Below, in pieces: positions 41,523-48,818 of a stretch of 64,000 bases of DNA. The stretch is from JACQFK01 sp041482015 (GTDB lineage Bacteria > Planctomycetota > MHYJ01 > JACPRB01): NCBI GenBank assembly GCA_041482015.1, contig JBGPCZ010000004.1:20661-84660 (forward strand), read 5' to 3'. Numbering within the stretch: position 1 is the first letter of the stretch; each line of letters opens with the position of its first letter. The notes under the pieces were generated by a model. That model was given only the letters and a program-made list of their open reading frames with translations. It was not told the origin of the DNA and did not search any database. Both the position numbers and the translations under genes were made by a program.

Positions 41523-43096
41523 GCGGGGCCCTGGAGATCAAGAACACGAGCGCGACGGGCGCGCACACCACCGTGCGCGAGGACGACCAGCTCTGCATGC
41601 TGATCGACACGACCACGTGCATCGGCTGCAAGGCCTGCGAGGTGGCGTGCGTGGAGTGGAACGACCTCCACATCGAGCCCGAATACGGCCAGCGGCTGCT
41701 CCACTCCTACCAGACGATGGCGGACATGACGCCCTCGTACTGGAACCTGATCAAGTTCGACGAGATCGTGGTGGACTCCCAGCGCCAGCCGCCTCCCGTC
41801 GCGGCCGGCGGGGGATTCCTCCCTTCCGCGTTCGCGACCGGGGAGGTGGCGCCCTCCGGCGAGGCCGTGATGATGCTCATGCGCAAGGACATGTGCATGC
41901 ACTGCGCGGAGCCGGGCTGCATGATCGCCTGTCCCGCGGAAGGAGCCATCGTCCAGTACACCAACGGGATCGTCGACTTCCAGCAGGAGAATTGCATCGG
42001 CTGCGGCTACTGCATGACAGGCTGCCCCTTCAACATCCCGAAGTTCGACGAGAAGTCCCAGCGCGTCTTCAAGTGCACCATGTGCAGCGATCGCGTTTCC
42101 AACGGCCTTGGGCCGGCGTGCGTGAAGTCGTGCCCCACGGGCTGCCTTGAGTTCGGCACCAAGAAGGAGATGCGCCACCACGCGGAGCACCGCGCGGACC
42201 AGGTGAGGAAGGACGGCTTCCCGAAGGCGGACGTGTACGATCCGGCGGGCGTCGGCGGGACGGGCGTGATCTACGTCCTCCACCACGCGGACCGGCCCGA
42301 GCTTTACGGAAACCTGCCGCGCGAGCCGAAGATCGACCCGCAGATCCGGTTCTGGAAGGGCCCCCTCAAATGGGTGGGCGGACTCGCGTTCGGCGCGTCG
42401 CTCGTCGCGGCCGCGGTCCACTATCTCACGTCGGGGCCGCGACGGACCGAGTCCCACGCGCCGCCGGCGCCGGCGGCCCCGAAGAAGGAGATCGTCCGCT
42501 ACACGCTCTTCGAGCGCCTGCTCCACTGGACGGTGGCGTTCACGTTCCTCTACCTGTCGCTCACGGGGCTGGCGATCTTCACGCCGAAGCTCGCATGGCT
42601 CATGAGCGTGTTCGGCGGCGGGCAGGTCGTGCGCGCGTGGCATCCGATCGTCGGCGCGGTGTTCGTCGGCGCGGTCCTCATCCAGTTCTTCAAATGGTTC
42701 AAGGACCTTCGAATCACGCCCGACGACCGCGTCTGGCTCAAGCGCATGCGCGATTACCTCGCGGGTCGCGACGAGAAGGTGCCGCCGACCGGCCGCTTCA
42801 ACGCGGGGCAGAAGCTCCTCTTCTGGACGCAGGTGATCCTCGGCCTCGTGCTCCTCGCGAGCGGCATCCCGGTCTGGTTCCCGAAGGAGTTCTCGCGCGA
42901 TCTCCGGCTCTGGTCGATCCTCGTCCACTCCGCGTCGGCGGCGGCGGCGATCCTCTCGCTCGTCGTCCACATCCACATGGCGGTCTTCATCACCAAGGGC
43001 GCGGTCCGGGCGATGACCGAGGGGAAGGTGAGCGAGGAGTGGGCGCGCCACCACCACGGCAAGTGGGCGGACGAGAAACTCGGCCCTCCTGCATGA
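41519..43096 (+). CDS. Fused formate dehydrogenase FeS and cytochrome b subunit (FdnH-FdnI)
   Basis: 525 residues. The N-terminal half (1-270) is the four-cluster ferredoxin subunit: CIGCKACEVAC at 34-44, MCMHCAEPGCMIACP, CIGCGYCMTGCPFNIP, and CTMCSDR...CVKSCPTGCL. Then a transmembrane helix (WVGGLAFGASLVAAAVHYL), a Pro/Ala linker (about 305-320), and a complete FdnI-like cytochrome b domain: TLFERLLHWTVAFTFLYLSLTG with its haem His, WHPIVGAVFVGAVLIQFF, then AGQKLLFWTQVILGLVLLASG and LVHSASAAAAILSLVVHIHMAVF with further haem His. In most bacteria these are separate FdhB and FdhC proteins. The fusion would deliver electrons from formate to the quinone pool. Confidence 0.92.
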   Translation: MSGALEIKNTSATGAHTTVREDDQLCMLIDTTTCIGCKACEVACVEWNDLHIEPEYGQRLLHSYQTMADMTPSYWNLIKFDEIVVDSQRQPPPVAAGGGFLPSAFATGEVAPSGEAVMMLMRKDMCMHCAEPGCMIACPAEGAIVQYTNGIVDFQQENCIGCGYCMTGCPFNIPKFDEKSQRVFKCTMCSDRVSNGLGPACVKSCPTGCLEFGTKKEMRHHAEHRADQVRKDGFPKADVYDPAGVGGTGVIYVLHHADRPELYGNLPREPKIDPQIRFWKGPLKWVGGLAFGASLVAAAVHYLTSGPRRTESHAPPAPAAPKKEIVRYTLFERLLHWTVAFTFLYLSLTGLAIFTPKLAWLMSVFGGGQVVRAWHPIVGAVFVGAVLIQFFKWFKDLRITPDDRVWLKRMRDYLAGRDEKVPPTGRFNAGQKLLFWTQVILGLVLLASGIPVWFPKEFSRDLRLWSILVHSASAAAAILSLVVHIHMAVFITKGAVRAMTEGKVSEEWARHHHGKWADEKLGPPA

Positions 43097-43872
43097 CCAA
43101 CGCCTGGGAGCGGCGGCTCCGTCGCGCCGTGCAGCTCGAGAAGGAATGGCCGTTCGCGGCGGACATCCTCCGACTCTACCGGTCGCTCCTCCCCATCCAG
43201 GCCAGGATCCACGCCGAAGCAGCGGGCAAGTTCCCGCCCGATGAGACCTTCACCCCCTGGTTCATGGATCGCCTGTGCGACCTGGTCGACCGGGTTGCGG
43301 CGGAGGGGCCCGGGACGCTCGCCGAGGAAGCCGCCCGGTGGCGGGGGCACGTCGAGGATCGGTGGTGGGAGGAGCACGGCCGGCCACATCAACCGGACCC
43401 GTTGTGCGAGGATTGCCCGAGTCCCCTCTACCACTTCCTGGGGACGGTCTTCGACCAGCCTCTCAAGATGAGCGTGCGGCCGGAGAATTTCCCGGCCGCA
43501 AGCGGTGACACGGGCTGCCCGTCCTGCGGGCGGTCGCCCCTCGTCAGCGTGCTCCGGGAGGACCGGGTGGCGGAGACGGTGAGACGCTCGCTCGTGTGCT
43601 CGTTCTGCACGACCGAGTGGGAGTTCCCCCGCGTCGTCTGTCCCAAGTGCCGGGAGGAGCGGCCTGAAAAGCTGCCGCGCTTCACAGCGCTGGAGATCCC
43701 GTGGATGAGGGTCGACGCCTGTGACACCTGCCGGGGTTATCTCAAGTCGGTCGATCTGACGAAGAACCCCGACGCGGAACCGGTGGTGGACGAACTGGGG
43801 TCGACGCCGCTCGACGTCATCGCACGAGAGCAGGGGTATTCGAAACTGGCGGCCAACCTCGCGGGAGTCTGA
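43093..43872 (+). CDS. fdhE: Formate dehydrogenase accessory protein FdhE
   Basis: 259 residues; start overlaps the upstream stop by 4 bases. Helical N-terminal part, then the rubredoxin-like Cys-rich core of FdhE: CPSCGRSPLVSV, LVCSFCTTEWEFPRVVCPKC and CDTCRGYLKSVDLTK, followed by the conserved DELGSTPLDVIAREQGY. FdhE binds FDH-N/O catalytic subunits in the cytoplasm before Tat export and is needed for their activity. This confirms the operon as a Tat-exported respiratory formate dehydrogenase. FdhD is not in the window. Confidence 0.93.
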   Translation: MTNAWERRLRRAVQLEKEWPFAADILRLYRSLLPIQARIHAEAAGKFPPDETFTPWFMDRLCDLVDRVAAEGPGTLAEEAARWRGHVEDRWWEEHGRPHQPDPLCEDCPSPLYHFLGTVFDQPLKMSVRPENFPAASGDTGCPSCGRSPLVSVLREDRVAETVRRSLVCSFCTTEWEFPRVVCPKCREERPEKLPRFTALEIPWMRVDACDTCRGYLKSVDLTKNPDAEPVVDELGSTPLDVIAREQGYSKLAANLAGV

Positions 43873-44397
43873 TCAGAGCTTCGGAAGCGCCTCGGTCTTC
43901 CCCTCGTCCTTCGCGGTCGGCTTGCCGTCCTTGGGGTGATGCGCCTTCTCGGCGGACGCCTGGCGCTTGCGGGCGCGAAGGACGAGCCAGACGAACGCCG
44001 TCGCGAGCCCCACGGCGAGCGGCGCCACCGTCAGGATCATCTCCTTGATCAGCATGCCGATCCCACTCAGGACGATCGCGAAGAACGCGATCACGCCCCC
44101 GATGACGATCGTGTTCTGCTTCGACTCGCTCTGCGAGACGAGCTTCTTCACCATCTCGGGTACGGCCGCGATCTCGACGGTCGAGCCCTTCTTGACCGGC
44201 TCCGCGGCCGCGGGTGCGGGGGCGGACGCGGAAAGTGCCACGGGCGGCGGCACTTCCCCCACCGTGAGGAGCTCGATGTTGCCGTCCTTGTGATGGCGGA
44301 TCCGCGTCCGGCACTTGGGGCACTTCATCTTCCGCCCGGCGAACTCGTCGCCCACCGAGCAGATCGCCTTGCACGACGGACAGGTGAACGTGATCAA
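43873..44397 (-). CDS. Zinc-ribbon membrane protein of unknown function
   Basis: 174 residues. N-terminal zinc ribbon (FTCPSCKAICSVGDEF, MKCPKCRTRIR) with two CxxC pairs, a Pro/Ala-rich linker (about 48-70), then two transmembrane helices (about 95-140; TIVIGGVIAFFAIVLSGIG, LTVAPLAVGLATAFVWLVL) and a Lys-rich cytosolic tail. This zinc-ribbon plus helices layout is common in Planctomycetota proteins of unknown role. It converges on fdhE with no gap between the stops. Confidence 0.7.
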   Translation of the reverse strand: MITFTCPSCKAICSVGDEFAGRKMKCPKCRTRIRHHKDGNIELLTVGEVPPPVALSASAPAPAAAEPVKKGSTVEIAAVPEMVKKLVSQSESKQNTIVIGGVIAFFAIVLSGIGMLIKEMILTVAPLAVGLATAFVWLVLRARKRQASAEKAHHPKDGKPTAKDEGKTEALPKL

Positions 44398-44463
44398 TGA
44401 CGGCCTCCTCGACCCTCTTGTCTTGAACCTCGGGTGCCGCCGCCGGTTGCGGCGTCCTTACTA

Positions 44464-44469
44464 TATACT
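44464..44469 (+). promoter_or_regulatory. Possible -10 box of the Sec-thioredoxin gene
   Basis: TATACT at 44464-44469, 28 bases before the ATG at 44498, in a locally AT-rich stretch (CTATATACTA). No -35 at 16-18 bases is recognisable. Confidence 0.35.
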
Positions 44470-44497
44470 AGTTGCGGACGTTTGAAAGAGACCTGTC

Positions 44498-45013
44498 ATG
44501 AAGCTTCTCCACTCCCTCTTCCTCTCTCTCTTTCTGGCCCTTCCCGGCCTGCCCGCCGCCGCCCAGGAATCGAAAACCGCGCGGGAGCAGCTCAAGGAAT
44601 CCCTCGCAAAGGCGAAGGAGGGAAAGAAGCGCGTCCTCCTCACCTTCGGCGGGGCCGGCTGAAGCTGGTGCAAGATCTTCGAGGCCTGGAAGGCCCGGGA
44701 GGAGGTCGCCCCGATCCTCGCAAAGGACATCGTCAACCTCTACATCGACACGTCCAAGGTCGCCGGCGGGAAGGACCTTCACGCGTCCTATCCGAAGAGC
44801 CAGAAGGGCGGCATCCCCTGGTTCGTCATCCTCGACGGCGAGGGCAAGGAGCTCGGGGATTCGAACGGCCCGAACGGAAACATCGGATGCCCCGACACCG
44901 ACGAGGAGATCGCGGCGTTCATCGACCTTTTGAAGAAGGTCCGCCTCTCAATGACCGACGACGACCTTGCTGCGCTCAAAAAGTCGCTGGTGGCCCGCCG
45001 GGAGAAGAAATGA
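44498..45013 (+). CDS. Exported thioredoxin-like selenoprotein with U-S-W-C active site (Sec55, UGA at 44660)
   Basis: From ATG 44498 through the TGA at 44660-44662 the frame encodes 171 residues. Signal peptide to about residue 23 (FLSLFLALPGLPAAAQ). The mature part has RVLLTFGGAG-U-SWCKIFEAW, where thioredoxin_7/DUF255-type proteins have G-A-x-W-C-x-W-C-K: Sec55 and Cys58 take the two positions of the CxxC motif. The rest of a thioredoxin fold follows: DIVNLYIDTSK, the cis-Pro loop GGIPWFVILDGEGKEL, and a C-terminal helix. A periplasmic thiol/selenol oxidoreductase is the likely role. The frame is intact to a TGA that overlaps the next ATG. Reading UGA as a stop would make this gene invisible. 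Confidence 0.88.
44660..44695 (+). promoter_or_regulatory. UGA codon and candidate SECIS hairpin of the Sec-thioredoxin gene
   Basis: GGCC (44683-44686) pairs with GGCC (44692-44695) around the loop UGGAA, 20 bases after the UGA. It is the least canonical of the four candidate SECIS hairpins: a 4-bp core stem, and no GU at the tip. Confidence 0.4.
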
Positions 45014-46215
45014 TCGCCTCCCTTCTCCTCGCCACAATGCTCGCGCAGACCGACGTCCGCGACCTGTTCGAGAAGATGCGCTCGGAGCGGATCGAGGAGC
45101 GCGACGACGCCTCACGCGCGCTCCTGGATCTGGACGCGCCGCCCGTGGCGGAGATCGAGAAGGCTGCGGCCTCCGAGCGGGACGCCGAGGTGCGCGGCCG
45201 TCTCAAGGGCGCTCTCGAGGAAATCGGCCGGCGGGAACGAGTGGCCGCAGTGCGTCCGCGGACCAGGCCGCTGACCCTCGAGTTCCACAATGAGCCCTTC
45301 GACGAGGCGGTACGTAAGAGCCTGGGCCCATTCGGACTCACCTCCGTCGAGTGGAGCGAGGAGGTCGGCCGGCGGCGCGTCACCCTCCATCTCAAGGGAG
45401 CCACTTTCTGGCAGGCGGTGGAGGCTCTGGGCCGCGCCGCCTCGGCGTATGGTTCGAGGGGAGCTTCGCGCTGGCACTTTCAGGACAGGGCGCCCGCGAT
45501 GGACTCGGTCGGCGGGTTCGATGTCTCAGAGGCGCTGATCTTCGCCGAGCAGAATGGCCGGGAGAAGCATGGCGACGGGCCGTGGAAGAACGACATCGTC
45601 GTCCAGGTCCTCCTTCCCCCCGGTTTCTCCCCCAGCTCGGCCCAGGTTGAAGACGGATTGCTGCTCGACGACCAGGGCCATGCCATCGAAGCGGATCGCA
45701 CTCCGGGAGGAACGACCAACCGAGTGCCGGGAGGCGTGGGAAAGATCCGGGCCATGGAATTCGCCGTCCTCCCGGAAAACCTGAAGGCGGCCAGATCCCT
45801 CCAGGTCAAGGGGACGCTCCTCCTCCGGTACCCGCACGACCTCGAGCGGCATGAGTTCGCGCTCCAGGGCCTCAAGACGCCCCTCTCGGTGAAGTTCCAG
45901 GGATCGTCGCTGACCATCGCAAGCATCCAGATCGACCCGGATCGTCAATGCCAATTGAACTTTGTCGGCCGGGCGGAGTCCGCGAGACTTCTGGTCTTCT
46001 CCACGCTGGAAGACGAGAGAGGGAAGTGGCTCTCGGACCTTGACCATACGAATCTGGAGTCTGGCAGCTCGGTTTCGGGGAACTGCTCGGCCTCCATCCC
46101 GCCCGGCGCCGCTCCCGCCCGGTTCGTCCTGAACCGGATCCTGGGCGAGGACGAAGTCCGCATCCCCTTTCACCTGAAGAACGTACCCCCGCCTCCGCAT
46201 CCGCCGAAGGGCTGA
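45010..46215 (+). CDS. Exported protein with HEAT-like N-terminal module, unknown function
   Basis: 401 residues, ATG overlapping the Sec-thioredoxin stop, so the two are translationally coupled. A signal-like N-terminus (MIASLLLATMLAQ) is followed by a helical module (about 15-75) with ERIEERDDASRALLDLDAPPVAEIEKAAASE and ending DAEVRGRLKGALEEIGRRE. The same module opens the PDZ protein at 52111. Then follows a beta-rich region with LTLEFHNEPFDEAVRKSLGPFGL, resembling secretin/STN-like short domains, and VTLHLKGATFWQAVEALG. The C-terminal 200 residues look like beta-sandwich. No enzyme motif is recognised. It may be a substrate or partner of the selenoprotein. Confidence 0.7.
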   Translation: MIASLLLATMLAQTDVRDLFEKMRSERIEERDDASRALLDLDAPPVAEIEKAAASERDAEVRGRLKGALEEIGRRERVAAVRPRTRPLTLEFHNEPFDEAVRKSLGPFGLTSVEWSEEVGRRRVTLHLKGATFWQAVEALGRAASAYGSRGASRWHFQDRAPAMDSVGGFDVSEALIFAEQNGREKHGDGPWKNDIVVQVLLPPGFSPSSAQVEDGLLLDDQGHAIEADRTPGGTTNRVPGGVGKIRAMEFAVLPENLKAARSLQVKGTLLLRYPHDLERHEFALQGLKTPLSVKFQGSSLTIASIQIDPDRQCQLNFVGRAESARLLVFSTLEDERGKWLSDLDHTNLESGSSVSGNCSASIPPGAAPARFVLNRILGEDEVRIPFHLKNVPPPPHPPKG

Positions 46216-46224
46216 CGAAGGGGC

Positions 46225-47070
46225 TCAGATCCGGTGCGCCTTCACCTCGGGCGCGTTGTGGTGCGCGTACGGCCGCAGGTCCGGCTCGCCGCGCGTGAAG
46301 AGGTGGCCCACCAACCCGCGCCCCTCGAAGGCGTAGAAGAACAGCCCGTTCTCGAACAGGTCGAACGACTGGATCTTCACGACCTCCCGCCCCGCCGGGT
46401 CCCACGGGAGCGGCGTGAAGCCGATCCGCAGCTTGTACGCCGCCAGGCCCAGCGGCAGGTGGTGGCCGTAGCGGTTCGTGTCCATCCCGAGCGAGAGCGA
46501 CTCGACGCCCAGGTCCATGCACCGCTGCATCGCCTGCATGATCAGGAAGTGCTCGAGATCGAGCTTCCGGTGCACGGGGTCGAACGCTCCGTACGCGACC
46601 GAGAGGTGGTGGCGGAGCGCGTGGACGAGCACGCCCGCGACCATCGCGCCGCCGTCGCGGAGGTAGAAGCCCACCCATCCCGGCCCGAACCCCTCCTCGT
46701 GCTCGCCCACGCGGTCGCGGCCGCGGGGGCGGCCCACGATCGTGCGCCGGTAGAGCGCCTTGAACTCCCCGATCCCGCGGCCGTCCTCCTCGACGGCGAG
46801 CCGGTACCGCTTCGGAACCTCGCGGAGCAGCTTGCGCGGCTTGTTGCGCGAGCCGGAATGGAAGCTCCCCTCGATGTACTCCTCGAGCGATCGGGGGACC
46901 CCGATCACGTAGGTCACGTAGCAGGGCTTGTGGAACCATCCGTCCGCGACGCGACGCTCGATCTCGGCGCGCGTGGGCTCCTCGACGCGCGCGAGGTGCG
47001 CGCCGGCCGGCGGCTCCTCGCCCGGCGCGAGCGTCGCGATCCGCAGGTCGAAGAATTCGTCGAGTTTCAT
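46225..47070 (-). CDS. GNAT/FemAB-like acyltransferase
   Basis: 281 residues, good GAGGA ribosome site. The middle and C-terminal regions resemble the acetyltransferase fold of BioF2/FemAB-like proteins (Acetyltransf_6): SFHSGSRNKPRKLLREVPKRYRL, GFYLRDGGAMVAGVLVHALRHHLSVAYGAFDPVHRKLDLEHFLIMQAMQRCMDLGVESLSLG. Such enzymes attach aminoacyl or acyl groups during cell-wall or exopolysaccharide formation. No signal peptide. It converges on the 45010 gene with 9 bases between. Confidence 0.65.
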   Translation of the reverse strand: MKLDEFFDLRIATLAPGEEPPAGAHLARVEEPTRAEIERRVADGWFHKPCYVTYVIGVPRSLEEYIEGSFHSGSRNKPRKLLREVPKRYRLAVEEDGRGIGEFKALYRRTIVGRPRGRDRVGEHEEGFGPGWVGFYLRDGGAMVAGVLVHALRHHLSVAYGAFDPVHRKLDLEHFLIMQAMQRCMDLGVESLSLGMDTNRYGHHLPLGLAAYKLRIGFTPLPWDPAGREVVKIQSFDLFENGLFFYAFEGRGLVGHLFTRGEPDLRPYAHHNAPEVKAHRI

Positions 47071-47198
47071 TCCTCAAAACATTCTACCGCGACCGGGCGT
47101 TCCTTCAACGAGCCCCTTGGAGCGGTGAGAATTGGAATTGCTTGACGGGGCTCCGGGGAGGGATGGAGAATCCGGGCAGGAGGCAAGGGAGGTAGGGG

Positions 47199-47588
47199 AT
47201 GGGCAGCACCAAGGACATGCTCCGGGTCATCGTGGCCGACGACGAAGTCCAGATCTGCAGCCTGGTCCGCGAAACGCTCCGCCAGGCCGGCCACTACGTG
47301 GAGATGTGCCACGACGGCGAGGCCGTCCTCCGCCGGCTCAAGGAGGGGGGGAAGTACGGCCTCCTCATCCTCGACGTGCTCATGCCCCACAAGTCCGGCG
47401 TCGAGGTGATCCACGACCTCCGCGGGAGGGGCGAGGGCATCCCCATCCTGCTCATGTCGAGCTTCCTGTCGGAGGAGGTCCTCTCCTCCTGCTCGGGCCT
47501 GGACCGGATCGCGTTCCTCCAGAAGCCCTTCAGCCTCGCCGACCTGAGGGCGACCGTGGAGCGGCTCACCCGGCCCGTCCACTGCTAG
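47199..47588 (+). CDS. Single-domain response regulator (receiver only)
   Basis: 129 residues with GGGAGGTAGGGG upstream. CheY-like receiver: acidic pocket ADDE at 13-16, phospho-acceptor Asp59 in GLLILDVLMP, the Thr/Ser switch in LLMSS, and the invariant Lys in FLQKPFS. There is no output domain, so it acts through another protein. No histidine kinase is in the window. Confidence 0.92.
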   Translation: MGSTKDMLRVIVADDEVQICSLVRETLRQAGHYVEMCHDGEAVLRRLKEGGKYGLLILDVLMPHKSGVEVIHDLRGRGEGIPILLMSSFLSEEVLSSCSGLDRIAFLQKPFSLADLRATVERLTRPVHC

Positions 47589-47627
47589 GGGCCGTAGAAA
47601 TCCGAAATCCGGAATCCCATCCGCCGT

Positions 47628-47633
47628 TATAAT
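47628..47633 (+). promoter_or_regulatory. -10 box (TATAAT) before the GDSL-like gene
   Basis: TATAAT at 47628-47633, 40 bases before the GTG start at 47673. The upstream sequence holds the repeats AATCCG, ATCCGG and AATCCC, and no clear -35. Confidence 0.45.
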
Positions 47634-47672
47634 GTAGGCTAATCCGGTTAAGCTGCTGGGAGAACCTCACCC

Positions 47673-48818
47673 GTGACATTCGCCCTTCTTGCCCTCGTCG
47701 CGCTCACCCCGCAGGGCGGGTTCGAACTCAAGGACGGCGACCGCGTCGCCCTGATCGGCAACACCTACGCCGAGCGCGACCTCCCGCACAGCGCGCTCGA
47801 GATCCGCCTCACCGCGCGGTACAAGGACCGGAACCTCCAGTTCCGCAACCTCGGCTGGAGCGGCGACACCGTCTGGTGCGACGCGCGGGCCGGTTTCGGG
47901 AAGGCGCAGGACGGCTTCAACCACCTGGCAAAGCACGTCGCGGAACTTCGGCCGACCACGATCTTCCTCGCCTACGGCATGAACGAATCGTTCGAGGGCG
48001 AGAAGGGGCTCGCGCGGTTCCTCGAAGGCCTCGACCGCCTGCTCGACATGCTCGAGGCGTCGCGCGGACGGATCGTCATGATCTCGCCCGTCCGCCACGA
48101 GGACCTCGGCCGTCCGCTGCCCGACCCGTCGGCCCACAACAAGGACCTCCGGCTCTACATCGACGCGATGGCGAAGGTCGCCGCGAAGCGCGGCCACGCG
48201 TTCGTCGACCTTTTCGAGCTCCTTGGCCCGGGCACGAAGGAGGAGCCGCTCACCGAGAACGGCATCCACCTGAACGGCCGCGGTTACCGCAAGGCCGCCG
48301 CCGCGATCGAGAAAGCGCTCGGCCTGGCGCCCCCCGCGTGGCACGTCGAGATCGATTCGCTGGGCCAGTCGAACACCGGCGGGACGGCGCTCAGCGAGAT
48401 CGCGGCCTCGACCTCCTCGATCCGCTTCACCGCGCTCGACGGGACGCTTCCCCTCGACGAGGAGCGGATCCTGAAAGTCACCAGCCTGAACGCCGGCCTC
48501 TACACGCTCAAGATCGACGGGCAGGCGGTCGTCTCCGGGACGGAGTCCCAGTGGCGGAGCGGGCTGCCGGTGACCAGGGGCCCCGCCCACGAGCAGGCCG
48601 CGAAGCTCCGCGAGACGACCGCCGCAAAGAACTTCCAGTACTTCAACCGCTGGCGCCCGCAGAACGAGACCTACATCTTCGGATTCCGAAAGAAGGAGCA
48701 GGGGCACCTCGCCCCGGAGATCCCGCAGTTCGACCCGATCATCGAGAAGATGGAGGCGGAGATCGCGAAGCTCCGCGTGCCCGTGGCCCACACGTTTGCC
48801 CTGGAGCGTGAGAAATGA
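47673..48818 (+). CDS. SGNH/GDSL-hydrolase-like secreted protein
   Basis: 381 residues, GTG start at 47673. Short leader (MTFALLALVALTPQ). SGNH-like blocks: GDRVALIGNTYAERD, where block I GDS is replaced by GNT; FRNLGWSGDTV (block II Gly); IFLAYGMNES (block III Asn); and NGIHLNGRGYRKAAAAI (block V, with His but an altered Asp position). This degenerate pattern is common in planctomycete GDSL-like proteins found next to PVC-type haem-binding dehydrogenases, as here, so hydrolase activity is doubtful. The stop overlaps the next start (48815). Confidence 0.8.
   Translation: MTFALLALVALTPQGGFELKDGDRVALIGNTYAERDLPHSALEIRLTARYKDRNLQFRNLGWSGDTVWCDARAGFGKAQDGFNHLAKHVAELRPTTIFLAYGMNESFEGEKGLARFLEGLDRLLDMLEASRGRIVMISPVRHEDLGRPLPDPSAHNKDLRLYIDAMAKVAAKRGHAFVDLFELLGPGTKEEPLTENGIHLNGRGYRKAAAAIEKALGLAPPAWHVEIDSLGQSNTGGTALSEIAASTSSIRFTALDGTLPLDEERILKVTSLNAGLYTLKIDGQAVVSGTESQWRSGLPVTRGPAHEQAAKLRETTAAKNFQYFNRWRPQNETYIFGFRKKEQGHLAPEIPQFDPIIEKMEAEIAKLRVPVAHTFALEREK

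Noticed and set aside
31755..45013. Interpreting the interrupted genes as pseudogenes or sequencing errors
   Set aside because: All four interruptions are UGA (never UAG/UAA or frameshift), all at redox-active positions, and selD itself is one of them.
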